NCBI RefSeq assembly: GCF_036711975.1
Contig: NC_091972.1
Span: forward strand, 28,215,001 to 28,279,000
DNA from: Onthophagus taurus
Lineage: Eukaryota > Arthropoda > Insecta > Coleoptera > Scarabaeidae
Direction of reading: 5' to 3'
Length of the DNA stretch: 64,000 nucleotides
Both the position numbers and the translations under genes were made by a program. A model generated the notes under the pieces. It did no database searches, was not told the origin of the DNA, and was given only the letters and a program-made list of their open reading frames with translations. Of the stretch, positions 11,178 through 23,174 are shown piece by piece (position 1 is the stretch's first letter; each line of letters opens with the position of its first letter).

Positions 11178-12826
11178 ATGAGTTCCTCACGAAGAAAGTG
11201 TAAATAAAGTAGTGATTTATTTTGTTATATTTGCGGTATTTATATAACAAAAAAACAAAAAAGAAATATCACAGACTTTATCGAGGAGACTTATGCTGAA
11301 TATTTCGGTTTTAAAATGGACAAACTAGATAAATCATGGGTTTCTCATAAAGTTTGTAAGTCCTGTGTTGAGTCTTGACGGTTGTGGAAAAAAGGAGAAC
11401 GTTCTGGATAAGACTTTGGTATTCCTATGATCTAGATGGAGCCTAAGGATCATTTCGATAATTGTTACTTTTGCGTAGTAGATGCTAAAGGTTTTAGTCG
11501 AAATCAAACGTGGAGATATCCAGACTTACAGTCTACAAAATGTCCAGTTTTACACAGTGAAAATCTCCGTCGGCCTATTTACATTTCAAAAGTAATGTCC
11601 TCAGATACAATGATGTTGCCAAATTCATAGAAATCGGGACAGTTTAGCAGTGGAAGCGAATGGGAGGGTGAATCATCTACACCGAAGTTATTTTCTCAGT
11701 GATTTAATACGTGATCTCAATTTATCAAAACAAGGATCAGAAATGTTAGCTTCAAGATTGAAAGAAAAAAATTTATTGGCTCCAACAGTAACAATTACAA
11801 CATACAGAACGCGAAGAAAGTGAGTTATTACAATGTAATGATATTGCGAAGCTGCTTCTAGACATGGGTTTAAAAGAATACAAACCTACTAAGTGGCGCC
11901 TTTTTATTGACAGTTGTAAAAGAAGTTTTAAATGCGTCTTGGTGCACAGTGGAAATAAATTTGCATCAATTCCAATTGCCCATTCAACAAAACTCAAAGA
12001 AAAATATGAAAATGTAAAATTTGTTTTAGAAAAAGTTAATTACTCGGAGCATCAATGGCCGATCTGTGTGGATTTGAAAATGGTTAATTTTTTACTTGGT
12101 CAACAAAGTGGATACACGAAATACCCTTGCTTCATTTGTATGTGGGACAGTAGAGCAAAGCAACTTAATTGGGAACAAAATGTTCAAAATGGGCCTGTAA
12201 GAAATTCTTTAACTGTAGGTAAAGCCAATGTAATAAGGGAGCCGTTGGTGAGCAGAGACGAAAGCATACTTCCAACATTACATATTAAGTTAGGAATGAT
12301 AAAGCAATTTGTAAAAGCGTTGGACAAGGAAGGAGATTTTTTTAATTACATTTGTAGAAAATTTCCGAAGCTTAGTACGGAAAAGGTAAAAGGTGGAATA
12401 TTTGATGGTCCTCAAATAAGGCAATTGAAGAAAGACACAGATTTTATTAAAGTTATGACTGTTCCGGAAAGTAAAGGTTGGAAAAGTTTTGTGTTGGCAG
12501 TCGAAAATTTCCTAGGTAACCATAAAGCACCAAATTATAAAGAAATTGTACAAAATATGCTGACAAACTTTCAGACTCTAGGAGCAAATATGAGTATCAA
12601 GTTACACTATCTCCGCAATCATCTGGATATTTTTCCGGATAATTTAGGAAATTATAGTGAGGAACAGGAAGAGCGATTCCATCAGGATTTAAAATTTATG
12701 GAGGAAAGGTATCAGGGTCTATGGGATTGTCACATGATGGCAGATTACTGCTGGTCTTTAAAAAGAGATTGTCCCCTGAAAAATTATAAAATGAAAGCTC
12801 ATAAAAGGTGTTTTATGGAAATATAA
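11178..12826 (+). pseudogene. Multi-copy insect protein family of unknown function, copy 1
   Basis: The product starts at an ATG at 11178 (MSSSRRKCK), with CYICG and later CKSC zinc-ligand pairs, then WMEPKDHFDNCYFC. After stops and shifts between about 11205 and 11860, a 320-residue open frame (11864-12826) follows. Its core runs WPICVDLKMVNFLLGQQSG, YPCFICMWDSR, IFDGPQIRQL, and the diagnostic SEEQEERFHQDLKFMEERYQ. I recognise this as a protein widely multiplied in insect and cnidarian genomes, usually unnamed; copy number suggests it is carried by a mobile element, but no terminal repeats were found here. Not intact: at least two stops upstream. Copy 2 is at 41906-42815. Confidence 0.6.
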
Positions 12827-12829
12827 CAC

Positions 12830-14440
12830 ATGTTTTCGGCATTTTCCTCTCTATTTACTTCGATGTATACTAATTTTTCAAAACAAAACTGACATTATAA
12901 ATATATCTGTTATTTTGTTTCTTGTTTTCCGATTTTTGTAATGTAAAATGAAACTAAAGATTTAAAAAAAAAAAACGAGGGAAAATCTTACAAAGTCATT
13001 GATAGTTTCATGAATTGTGAGCATAAATATATCCAAAATCAATCTTATATCTAGGGCAACAAAACCACCGTAGACCAGCGTTATTTGTGCGTTCACTAAT
13101 ATGTATATTTCATAAACACGTTAACCTTGAGGTTCGACACAAGTATAATGATAACACGTTAATGTTTAGGGGTGAGATAGGTTTATCAAAGTGAGAGAGT
13201 CATAAAAGCCATAAGTCAATGGCAAATGTAAACAAGCAAAAAATGAGCAAAATGTAACAAGAAAGAAAATATCAATTTGAAGCATCTTCAAGTTGATTTG
13301 GAAAATTTATGAATCGCAACAACTTGGTGCATCGATAGAAAACAAAAATTTCACAATAGCTGGCAGAGTATTTGCACGGGAAGATACAAAACTTCAAAAA
13401 ATTTATGATGCAGAAAAGAAAGTTATTTATTGGACCAAATTGGCAATATCAATTAAACGCCTGTAATTATGGACATGATTGGCAACAGAACAGTTGGACA
13501 GTTCTGTAGCCAATCATGTCCATAATTACAGGCGTTTAATTAACATTGCCAATTTGATCCAATGATAAAATAAAACATTTAATTTTAACTATTGACAATG
13601 AAAAAACAGGTTTACTGTTGTGCTTTCTTGTGTGTTAGACGGTACTAAATTGGACCCAATGATATATAATATTGGATTGCATTTACAGCTGCTATTGTAG
13701 CAAATGTTGTGAGTGAATTTGCATTAACAGTTGCTGATAAATCCTTAATTAATTTAATCAGTTCTGTTTGCAGAATATGTAGAGCTGCAGCATCCAATTT
13801 GTTAAATTCTATGTCATCAAGTTAGAAAGAGGAGGCGCTTAATGACTCCCAAACATTATCGGCTATAGATAACAAATTTTGCAGTTTTTGTTAGCGCGAA
13901 GATAGAAGGGCCACAGAAATAGTTAAATTTTTCAAAGTTGATTACGTCGAGTGTCTGATTCTTCAAATCACTTCATATATTTATAAAATTTTAGGTATCA
14001 ATTTAAAACAACGATTCACTTTTTATGGGCAATTTTGTATATTAATATTTTTGTTTGTAATAAGAAATCGTGACAACCAAGTATCCTGGATTTAAAAAAA
14101 AGATAATTTGATAATTTAATAAAAATGCCTGTCGTCACGACCGAGATATCATACTCTTCGGCTGTCTGTCTCCTGGAACTTATTTCCAGCGCAAGGTTAT
14201 CTTTGAGGCCTCCCATATATTAATTATCTGTGTTATTACCTGTTGTTTGGCTTTTTTGTAGTCCACGATCGGGTTGAGGTCCAATAAAAGGCTTCCTCAC
14301 TGCCTCTTCGACCGTCTTTTCATTGCCTTCAATGTCTGTGTGACCTAAAACCCACTATAGAGTAATTTCATTACCCCTGGCAAGTTTTCTCAGATTACTA
14401 ATCTGCGTACATTAATTGACGTCTTGCCGTCTTAAGGGAC
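12830..14440. other. Unassigned region with one large palindrome
   Basis: No gene recognised. The only clear structure is the hairpin at 13431-13563. The sequence from 13590 to 14220 shows no coherent open frame or familiar motif. Confidence 0.45.
13431..13563. repeat. Near-perfect palindrome, arms about 54 bp
   Basis: The left arm begins TTGGACCAAATTGGCAATAT and ends ATGGACATGATTGGC. The right arm is its reverse complement with a couple of mismatches. The loop is about 25 nt. The flanks carry no obvious target duplication. Confidence 0.85.
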
Positions 14441-14710
14441 GCACGCCTAATACCGAATGTTTCTAGTTTTAGACCTAGTGTTAGTTCTAATGCTAGTGTT
14501 AGATCTAGTTGCAGTTGCTTTTCAGCGTTAAATTGTTGTGTATTTTTCATTGAACTAAAACTAGAACTAACACTAGACTATTTATAATCGGGTTTAGCCG
14601 TGCGTCTATAAGACGGCTAAACCCAAAACTTTCTAGTTCTAGGTCTAGTGTTAGTTGTAATGCTAATGTTAGTTCTTATTTTAGTTGTTATTCAACATTA
14701 TATACGAACG
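14440..14710. repeat. CTAGTGTTAGTTCTA-type repeat units with a hairpin
   Basis: Two direct units (about 14459-14530 and 14627-14700) share CTAGTGTTAGTTCTAATGCT-like sequence. A reverse-oriented piece lies at about 14553-14580. Between them GGGTTTAGCCGT and ACGGCTAAACCC (about 14589-14623) form a 12-bp stem. The same junction, CGGCTTAACCCGAAAG followed by TTTTTAGTT, recurs at 39241, so this is a dispersed repeat family. Confidence 0.6.
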
Positions 14711-15522
14711 GGCCTACGAGATGTGCATCTGTTCCCGGGATGTAGCAGTCCTCCTAGATTCTATCGTCACAAAGGGTTCGTAGCATATTTAAAAAATAAA
14801 AGGTTCCGTTATCCATCGGAACCTTTGGTTGCGAGGAATTTGAGTGAACGGCTGTATCAATCACTGGAACATGTCATCAAAGCAGTCAATAAAATCCGAA
14901 ACAGCTCTTTAAATGACAGATTATTTAATCAGCTTTGTGTTATTAATGACGAAGATTTCATTCGATTGTTGTTTCATACAGAAGTGTGTTGGCTATCAAG
15001 AGGTACTTATTTGACTCGTTTTTACAATCTGTTTTTAACCCTGTGATAGTATTTTTGGAAAACAAAGACACAGAATTGCTCGACAACCTAATCACATCAA
15101 ACTATGATATCGCGTACTTGGCAGACTTGTATAAATTGTTTAATGATATCAATCTCCAACTTAAAGGTGATGACTTAAACTTGATTAAAACAAAAAATGT
15201 CGTTGCTGCTTTCGTAGCCAAACTGCTTTTACCTAAGAAAAATATTGGCAGACGTGAGTTCCACAATTTCCCTAATTTATCACTGGCATTTTTTAACAAC
15301 GACGATTTCCTTGTTTACTGCCAATATTTGGAGAACCATCACAGTGATTTCCAAGAACTATTCCAGGACATTTTAAAATTGGAAATATCAGATTGGGTGT
15401 TGGATCTTTTCTCAGATGTTAACACAACAGGATCATCCCAGCTGGAAGAAGAACTAATAGTTTAGCAATTGTAGATTCAATATTCATCGTTCAATATTGA
15501 TAGAACTATTAAAACTCTAGGT

Positions 15523-17425
15523 CAGTGGTATTCAAACATTTTGGCTGCATGACCCCAAATGGTACACAGAGGTGACATGCCGACCCAAACTTAAAATAAT
15601 AATTTAATTCTAGTTGTTCCAAAAATTGGGAGAGGTATTATTATATCAAGAAGATGTTAATTTGTTTTTATTTTTTTTGTTTCATACATAGCAAATATAT
15701 TATGTTAAAACAAGTACCTACAATAAACAGAATATCAACTCTGCAGTTAACAAATATTAGGTTCAAAATCAACATTAACGATTTATAACTATTAAAATTA
15801 TAATATGGCGTACACGTAGGAACTTCATCAAAAATCAATACAAAAGAAAAATATTTAATGAGATCTGTGAGCCTGTTTCTTATTTACAAGTGCTGATATA
15901 TCTGGCTCTATTTTGCTCAATTTGAGTCTTAAAGGTGGCTCTATTGCTATTTTGTTTCGGTATTTCGATTTTAGGTAGAGAAATTGGGAAAATCCCAACT
16001 CGCACATATAAGATGACGCAAATGGTAATAATACCTTCAGAGCTTCATCAGACAGTTCTGGATATTCATTTCGAACTTTAAGCCAAAAATTGCTCAATTT
16101 AAGTTCTTTGAAAATTAATTTTAATTCTCCATCAGATGATAACTCAATTAGTTTTTCACTAAAATGAAATGACACATTTTGGGGTAATTTAAATTGAAAG
16201 GGATTTCGAATCTTGACTGGATTCGAAAGAAGTTAGAAAAATCTTCCGAAAAATAAGTACTAAATTGACATTTTAAATCTGTCAAGTGAGATGTTATATC
16301 TTTAACAATCGATTGAATAACTTTGAACTTGTTTTCTATAACAAAACATTCTAATGTTGGAAATGCTGCAAAATTATTCTCCTTGCAGTATGAGCACCAC
16401 AAATCTATTTTTTTTGTAAAGGCTTTAATTTTATCATTGGCCACTAATATATTTAATTGTTCACCTTGAAGACTTAAATTCAACTCGTTTAATTTGAGGA
16501 AAATGTCACTTAAGTAAGCTAACCTACATAGCCATTCTTCATCGGTTAAAAAGATTGTAAATTTTTTGTCTTTATCATTATCATTTAAAAACACAAACAC
16601 TTCTTCTTTAAGTTCAAATAGTCTCGTTAGAACCCTACCCCTCGAAAGCCAACGAACCTCTGTATGTAAAAGAAGATGCTGATGCTCACTACCCATTTCT
16701 TTGCATATGTGCGCAAAAATCCTTGAGTTCAGAGGACGCGCCTTTATAAAATTTATTATTTTAACTCCAGTATCTAAGACAGACATTAAGTTCGGTGGCA
16801 TGTTTTTCGATACAAGCGCTTCTCTATGAATCATACAGTGAACCCATGTTACATTGGGTGAAACTTCTTTGATTCGGGCTAGAAGTCCGCTGTATTTTCC
16901 AACCATGGCACGAGCTCCATCACTGCACACACCCACACAATTTTCCCAAGAAATATTGTTTCCCGTGATGTAAGAGTTTACCGATTTAAAAATTTCTTCA
17001 CCCGTAGTTCTTTGTAGTTCCTTGCAAAAAAGAAAGTCGTCAACTACTTCATTTTTGTATTCATATTTTGCAAAACAAATTAGTTGTGCAGCATTTTGGC
17101 AATCCGTAGATTCATCCAATTGAAGACTAAAAAATTTACTTTTTCGAATTCTCATTATAATTTCGTTTTCCACATTTTCTGCCATTTCAAATATTCTGCG
17201 GCTGTTGTATCCGAGAGTGGTATTTGAGATAATTGTTGCATTTCCTTTTCGCCAAACATAATGGCTGCTATATCTTGGGCTGCTGGAGCAATTAAGTCTT
17301 CAGCAATTGTGTACGGTTTGCCAGATTTTGCTATACGATAGCTCATTATTTCATCCACCTTGCGACCCCGAAAAAACTTTTCGCGACCCCATTTTGGGTC
17401 GCGACCCATAGTTTGAATACCACTG
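15523..17425 (-). mobile_element. hAT transposon with perfect 8-bp target duplication
   Basis: The ends are CAGTGGTATTCAAAC at 15523 and its reverse complement ending at 17425. Both are flanked by CTCTAGGT (15515-15522 and 17426-17433), an exact 8-bp duplication diagnostic of hAT. GTCGCGACCC/GGGTCGCGA short palindromes sit just inside the right end. At 1903 bp it is short because the 5' coding part, including the BED finger, is absent. Confidence 0.93.
15855..17409 (-). pseudogene. hAT transposase (ZBED5-like), N-terminally truncated
   Basis: Reading down from 17409: RIAKSGKPYTIAEDLIAPA, then ENEIIMRIRKSKFFSLQLDE with the first catalytic D in LDESTD. CVGVCSDGARAMVGKYSG carries the second D and WVHCMIHREAL follows. 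LLHTEVRWLSRGRVLTRLFE, LNELNLSLQGEQLNILV, and a C-terminal LPFASSYMCELGFSQF dimerisation region complete it. Two frameshifts (near 17175 and 16165) break a reading frame that is otherwise open. The BED zinc finger expected at the N-terminus is absent because coding starts about 16 bp inside the terminal repeat, so this is an internally deleted copy. Confidence 0.88.
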
Positions 17426-17470
17426 CTCTAGGTTAACGAAGAAGCTATATTTTTTATTAAAATATATTTC

Positions 17471-17517
17471 GGTGCAACAAGTTTCGGAATAACTTATTCC
17501 TTCATCAGGCACGACTG
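17471..17517 (-). ncRNA. Hammerhead ribozyme-like motif, left arm
   Basis: On the minus strand GTGC-CTGATGA-A-GGAATA..TATTCC-GAAAC-TT-GTT-GCAC reproduces the three-stem hammerhead order: stem I GTGC/GCAC, core CTGATGA, stem II GGAATA/TATTCC, GAAA, a two-pair stem III AC/GT, then the cleavage-site T. One extra A follows CTGATGA relative to the textbook core. It is the inverted twin of 17973-18018. Confidence 0.55.
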
Positions 17518-17972
17518 AAAGTACATTGTGTAATTTAATTAATTAATTAAACGGAAAATATACAATTAAGTTACCGTCAAATTAAAAGAGTTGGAATTTG
17601 TAAAACCATATACGTAATCGGATTGAAAACTGGAGAATTAACAAATATTCCAAAACCATCACATGTGAAATTTAGAAACTTAAAATGTTTTTCGTAAAAA
17701 CCAAAAGTTAAAAATTTAAAATCCTGAAGGGCGTGTTATAATATATTTATAATAAATTCTGAAAATTTCAAGGTTAGTATAAATATTTCTAAAAAAGTTA
17801 TTATGACTCACGTGTTTCATCGTTAAAAAAGTCAAATTATTGACTTTTGTTTGAGTTTTTTTGATGGTTTTGTGATGGTTTTGAAATATTTGTTAATTCT
17901 CCAGTTTTCAATCCGATTGCGCATGTGGTTTTATAAATTCCAACTCTTTTAACTTACACAATGTACTTTCAG

Positions 17973-18018
17973 TCGTGCCTGATGAAGGAATAAGTTATTC
18001 CGAAACTTGTTGCACCGA
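17973..18018 (+). ncRNA. Hammerhead ribozyme-like motif, right arm
   Basis: Stem I 5' strand GTGC is at 17975-17978, CTGATGA at 17979-17985, one extra A at 17986, and stem II at 17987-18001. GAAA is at 18002-18005, stem III C-TT-GT at 18006-18010, the predicted cleavage base T at 18011, and stem I 3' strand GCAC at 18012-18015. Minimal stem III is the form reported for Penelope-like elements. The extra base means activity is uncertain. Confidence 0.55.
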
Positions 18019-18388
18019 AATAAATTTTAATAAAAAATATAGCTTCATCGATAACCTAGAATTTTAATAGTTCTATCAAGAACTAATAGAACTGATAACA
18101 AATAAGGAAATAAAAATCAAATTTAAAAACGGCTACCAAGAATTTTGGCCAATACCGCAATTGTACCGTGGGTTGTGGTCGATTGTTCAACGATTTTTGA
18201 TAGCATTTCCATCGTCGTATTTGTGTGAACATGGATTTAGTGCTGTGGCAACTCTAACTAAGAAAAGAAATCGTTTACATGTTACGGAACGCGGCGACTT
18301 GCGGTTATTTTTGACTAAATTTGAGCCTGATATCAACAAACTTGTTAAAAAAACATCAGATTTATCCTTCACATTAGATTGGTTTTAA

Positions 18389-20682
18389 AATTTAAATTGG
18401 AATATTTGTTTCAATTTGCAGAAAAGTTTTGCTAAATAATGTTTCCAAAGTTGCGTTTTATTGGTCTTAACAGTTCGTTACTGGAATATACTAATAATAA
18501 TAATTGCATAGCTATTTTCTAGTTGAGATAAAATTAAAATTTAAGGGGGGCTAGAAAATATTTGATTCTCAAAGTGGGCGGTAAAATAAATTAGTTTGAA
18601 AAAGTCTGGTTTAAAGTCTAAATTAAAAATTTTTCATGTATCGGACTTTTGGCTATAATGACTTTTACGTATTAGTGCGTTGTATCGAGGGTTTACTCTT
18701 TGTTTTATTTTGCATTATTTTCTTCAAATTCTAGGCTTATTAATTCTGGAATATGTAGCAAAAAAGGAAGATAACAAGATGTGATATTAAATACTCAACT
18801 CTAAATGGTTAACTCATATAAAATATTCAAAATGGGGTACAAGTTTTAATAAAATCGGTTATTTTCGGCAAGATACAGAGCAACAATATAGCATTAAATC
18901 TTTGGCCATAGAATACGTGACAAACGTTACAAAGTAATTAATAATAAAATTGGTAATATACAAGAGTGCACTTCGATTAAACTTTTTTGCACGGAAGTCA
19001 AAATCACTTTAAAAATCTAATATAATTAGGGTTAGATTTATCAAAATAAATATTATTAAGGTCAATTCCAAATTTGCACATCGTTATGTAATCAAATAAA
19101 CAATCCATAATAAAATTAATTTATGATTTAAACCTCCGTTGTCATCGTTCAATAACCCATAACGAAACGCAGTCGTTTCGAAATCCCATAGCGACACCAC
19201 CACGCTCGACAAATTCTCACGTCCTCATCTCCGTCCATATAGAAAATATGTGCGTGTAGTGCGGTTTTTCTAGGGGATTCCCTAGTGAACGTAACGTTGT
19301 TCGCAGGGGAATCCCGGTGAAAGGGCGAATTGAAAGGCAGCGCGCGGAGGCGGCACGTGGCGTCGCGAACTCTCCGTCACGTGCCGACGCCGTAATCTTC
19401 GTGTGCGGACGTCGGCGTCCCGTTTCCCACAGAGTTTTTCCGCCCCAGCGCGGTGACCGACCCTCAATTTACGCAAGGTCCGGGCTTTGACGATGTAATT
19501 GCATTCAGGGCGCAGAAAAAGTTTCAATACATACAAGGGGAACGTTTAGTTTGTTGATTCGTTGCGTAACCGATGGTTACCGAAGAGCCACTACTTAGGT
19601 ACTATTCAAATATTGGTAAAGTAAGCAGAGAGAATATCTTTGATGATGGCGGTTTGTTGATTACAAACATTTTCAAACAATGTTGAAGTTTCGTTTACTT
19701 ATGGCATATGCGGAAAATTGGTTAACTTTAAAAACATAAGGAGTTAAGAGATTACAAAATAGATGTAAAGCCAAAAATTTGTGACACTAATATTCGTTCC
19801 AATGATTTAAAAAGAATTCTAAGAGATTAAGAAATTCTTTCACAAAATGTAGTAATATATTTTAAGAGATTTTATTATTGAAAATGCAATAGGTTTCTAA
19901 TTTTTGTCTAATTTTCAAATTTTGATACGTAAATGATGTATTTAATATTATTAGTACACTGAGATTGTTTCGCTTTTGTATATGAATGTATTTTATTCAG
20001 TTTACCGAGTAATAAATTTGCTATTTAATCAACAAGCGTTCCCTAATTGAACGTTTACTGATAGGTAGCACGAAGGGCAAATCAAATTAAACGTTTCGCC
20101 GGAGTAAAGTTGTATCCAGAAGTGAATGGGACAGAATTATACAGCTCCGTTTTAATTAGAGAATCAAATTGCCGTTGCACATACACCCACTCTATAATTT
20201 TGTTACATCACGAAATTCTATTACTGTAACGAAATTTGTACACTTCGCCTGTTTAAACACGATTATTATTTATTATTTTTTCTTCACAGATTATAACAAC
20301 AATCAAAAACGTAAAATTGTTAGAGTATTGTATGTTTTGGAATTTGATAAAACAACGCCTTTTTAATCTATTCACATTTCGTTTTGTTGCTACCGGAGCG
20401 GCCGGAGTGGGACGAAAGTGAAATAGGGTGGACATGGGTGTTTTTTATTTTTATACCATGCTCTTCTTTACAGATTGTTGCTACCATAAACTATAAAATG
20501 TTAAACCATAAAATAATTGAGTCATATACAGTGTGTTCATAATACACACATTAGTGTTGTACAGGTGGTCGGTAATAAATTGACCATAGAGTAACTACAA
20601 ATTCGATTTTCATTTAAAATGAAAATAATACCAAAAATGTATTGGCAAAATATTGCTATTATATAATATTGCTTATATAATA
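18389..20682. other. Unassigned region containing a CpG-rich patch
   Basis: No coding sequence recognised. The 84-residue minus-strand open frame at 19282-19536 is Arg-rich and follows from the GC-rich composition; I do not call it a gene. The CpG patch is listed separately. Confidence 0.45.
19140..19560. promoter_or_regulatory. CpG-rich island-like segment
   Basis: This roughly 400-bp stretch is strikingly richer in G+C and CpG (GCGCGCGGAGGCGGCACGTG, GTGCCGACGCCG, GACGTCGGCGTCC) than the AT-rich surroundings. It holds paired CACGTG motifs at about 19355 and 19378. Such islands in insects often mark promoters or first exons of conserved genes. Neither strand gives a convincing exon, so the function is open. 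Confidence 0.3.
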
Positions 20683-20689
20683 TATATGT

Positions 20690-20850
20690 TACAGTTAAAA
20701 CGCGTTTTCGGTCAAAACTAGTTTTGACCACAAAATTCAGTTATAACTAGTTTTGACAGCAGTCTACGGTTAAAATACGTTTTGACTGACAATACTATTT
20801 TTATCTGAAAAATACCGGTCAAAAATGGTTTTGACTGAGAGCGTTAGTTA
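20690..20850. repeat. Subterminal GTCAAAACnnGTTTTGAC repeats, left end
   Basis: At least five imperfect palindromes of the type GGTCAAAACTAGTTTTGACC follow each other from the terminus inward, variously spaced. The mirror array is at 23175-23360. They are likely transposase-binding sites, by analogy with other subterminal repeats. Confidence 0.75.
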
Positions 20851-21048
20851 AAAGTATATTCACCAGTAATTGCTAGACAAAACTCTTTTTCGGTTAGAGG
20901 AGAGGGGGAGAGCAGAAGCATTAGTAGGTGAGAGATAGACTAGTGTGGATGCTTGAGCAACAGGAAAGGAAGAAAAACCTCTGCTTTTTTATGTTTTTTT
21001 TTTGCATGAAATCTTGGTTAAATAAATCTTACAGGCATCTAAACGAAA

Positions 21049-22884
21049 CTATTTATTTGCGCAACTTAAGCTATTATGGCACTTAGAATTACATAATAGT
21101 CCTTTTTTCTTACATAAATATTTATTATTGGTACAACCTTTAAAACAAACACATCTTGCATAACCTTGCCCTGTTCTTATAGAAGCTTTCCTGGCAGCAG
21201 TTCTTAAAGTAATTGTAACGTTTGGCACTTCATCACGACGGATAAATTTTTCGCTACAGCCATCAAATTCTGACCTATTAAAGAACAAGAAGAAAATCAT
21301 AAAAATAAACGCATTCTTCACAACTCACGACCATACACATTTACGTCTACTTAAGCCGATCATACACGGGTGACTGGAGTAATATATCCGAGGTTCACCA
21401 TGCAGTCATTGCTTATAGCAGACTTAATGTTACCTGTGTATGGCTGGCCTTGTATGTATGAGTATTCACCTGCCGTATAATTTGTCCAATATGCCATCCC
21501 TTGTACCAATCTTATATAGTTGCTCTGAACTCACTTCTAGTACAATTCCAATAATATTACGGAGTTCCGCCTTTCCTCTGTCCAGGTCTGAAACTGGTAT
21601 AGTAACGTTATCTCCGACATTCAATGGTGGATGTGATTGATCACTTGGTTTTTTCATTCTTTCCGCCTGCTTTGCCAAATTGTAATGAGCATCTTCCCTT
21701 GCTGTTAGTATTAATAATTCATCACTAGTATAAGGTGTGGCTCTCTCTTGATCTTTCTATACCTCAGCAATTTCGCCTTCCTTTTCTATTTTATTTCCTT
21801 CATCTTCCTTGTAATATTCGTCATTTTCTTCTCCACTTTCGTTTTCTTTATTGTGTTTCAAATTCTGATTTATTTCAGTGATTGCAACCTGCAATTGTTC
21901 TTCATCTTCTAGTTTACTAATCACCTCTAAAGGTAAATTCGATGTCATTAGTCCCACTTTTGGTTCAGATCCAAATATTGCTCGATATGGAGATTGTTTT
22001 ATGCCAGAATGAAATGCTCTGTTCTTCATAAATTGAACGAATCTGAGCCCATTAGACCAGTTAGTTGTTTTGTTGTTCTGCATCCAAGAGGTCAACATAT
22101 TTTCCACATCTTGGTTGGCTCGTTCAACAGAACCTTGACTTAGGTTATGACGCGGCTTTCCATTAACTAACTTTAATTGACGCCAGTAAGATCTTTTAAA
22201 ACTGAATTCACAAATTCTCTGCCATTGTCTGAATGAAGAATGCATGGAGCTCCAAAAGTTAAAAAAAATATCCAGCAAGTGATGCGCAACTTCTGTAGCT
22301 CTTTTTGTTTTAAGAGATCGTAAAACCACGAATTTAGTCAAATGATCTTGGTAGACCATAATAAATTTGTATTCACGGTCTGCTTGCGATTGTATGTCAA
22401 TGAGATCGACTTGGCAACGACTGTTCATTTCGATGTAGAGGATTGGTTTTGACACCAGTCCTTGCTTGCTCTTACTTTTCTTCCTCTGACATACTTCGCA
22501 CATGGATAAATATATATTGATCATTTCTTTTGTTACATTAGCACACTTCTTTGCTGTTTCATTCTTAAGTCTGTCATGGCCGCCATGTCCAATAGAAATA
22601 TGGGCAGCATCAATTATGTCGTAAATTTCTTCAGCAGGTAAAAAGTACCTCATGGGTTCATTGTTGTAACTAATTTTTTAATTCCACAAACTTTTATAAC
22701 ATTAAAACGTTTTAATCTATTTATATTGTTTTGTAGTCTTTTTTTCTGTTAATTAATATCTTCAATCTCCATTATAAATTTTTCAAAAGTTTCTTTTGTC
22801 ATCACATTAAAATGGCTATCTTTCGTTTCTTCGGTTGTTAAAAGTTTATGTAAAAATCTTTCCTTCTTCTCGTTTTCACTCATT
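21049..22884 (-). pseudogene. Ginger transposase (integrase-like)
   Basis: Coding starts at about 22884 (MSENEKKERFLHKLL), meets a stop near 22755, and shifts frame near 22655 into MRYFLPAEEIYDIIDAAH. The H2C2 finger (HISIGHGGHDRLK ... MCEVCQRKKS) and the first integrase D (VDLIDIQSQAD) follow. The second D lies in HSDNGREF, readable only in an alternate frame at about 22210, so two compensating shifts flank it. The frame returns for SQGSVERANQDVENML, carrying the catalytic E. A chromo/SH3-like segment (NVGDNVTIPVSDLDRGK, near 21620) and a Cys-rich tail (CVCFKGCTNNKYLC) end it at 21049. Structure is complete but reading is broken at several points. Confidence 0.85.
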
Positions 22885-23174
22885 TTTTCTTACAAACACT
22901 TACCGTTTATTTTCACTTACTATTTTTACTTTTTTAGGTTAACTTATAACTTGCTTAACGCTATATACAGTGCGCGTCATATGTAACCCCACAATCTAAT
23001 TTCCAAACGATTTGAAATATCGTAATGAGCAAAAACACGTCGAATTTTATTTTTTATAAATCCAAAGATTTTCTTATCAGAAACCGTTTATTACTTTTAG
23101 TTTTCCCGTAAAATAGGAAAGCTTTTGTTTTTTAAAAGGAACATCAAATTTTTATAGGATGTTCCATTTAATGT

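Larger units (their letters stand above)
15461..18077. mobile_element. Penelope-like foldback element with hammerhead-like arms
   Basis: The outer segments are inverted copies. TGATAGAACTATTAAAA near 15498 pairs with the right end at about 18055-18077, and 17426-17640 pairs with about 17870-18060. Each arm contains a hammerhead-like motif. The unit is flanked by AAGAACTAATAG (15449-15460 and 18078-18089). A hAT element (15523-17425) is inserted in its left arm; without that and its duplication the foldback is about 706 bp and non-coding. Variable-length target duplication, inverted arms and hammerhead motifs are known features of Penelope-like elements; with no RT here the class is inferred. 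Confidence 0.7.
14757..18388 (+). pseudogene. hAT transposase (ZBED5/SCAND3-like), split by an insertion
   Basis: The 5' part (14757-15460) reads RHKGFVAYLKNK, NLSERLYQSLEHVIKAVNK, LLFHTEVCWLSRGTYLTRFY and NDINLQLKGDDLNLI. The 3' part (18078-18388) reads IVQRFLIAFPSSYLCEHGF, then the KKRNRLHVTERGDLRLFLTK dimerisation tail. Order and motifs match hAT-derived ZBED5/FAM200-type transposases. The frame is interrupted after EELI at 15460 and resumes at 18078. The 12 bp AAGAACTAATAG occurs on both sides, so the 2.6 kb between is an insertion with target duplication. The N-terminal half is missing and a frameshift lies near 15040. Confidence 0.8.

Noticed and set aside
19282..19536. Arg-rich 84-residue frame
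   Set aside because: Explained by the CpG-rich composition; no start context, splice sites or domain.
20690..20850. CRISPR-like array
   Set aside because: Palindromes are unequally spaced, degenerate, and mirror those at the other end of a Ginger transposon.
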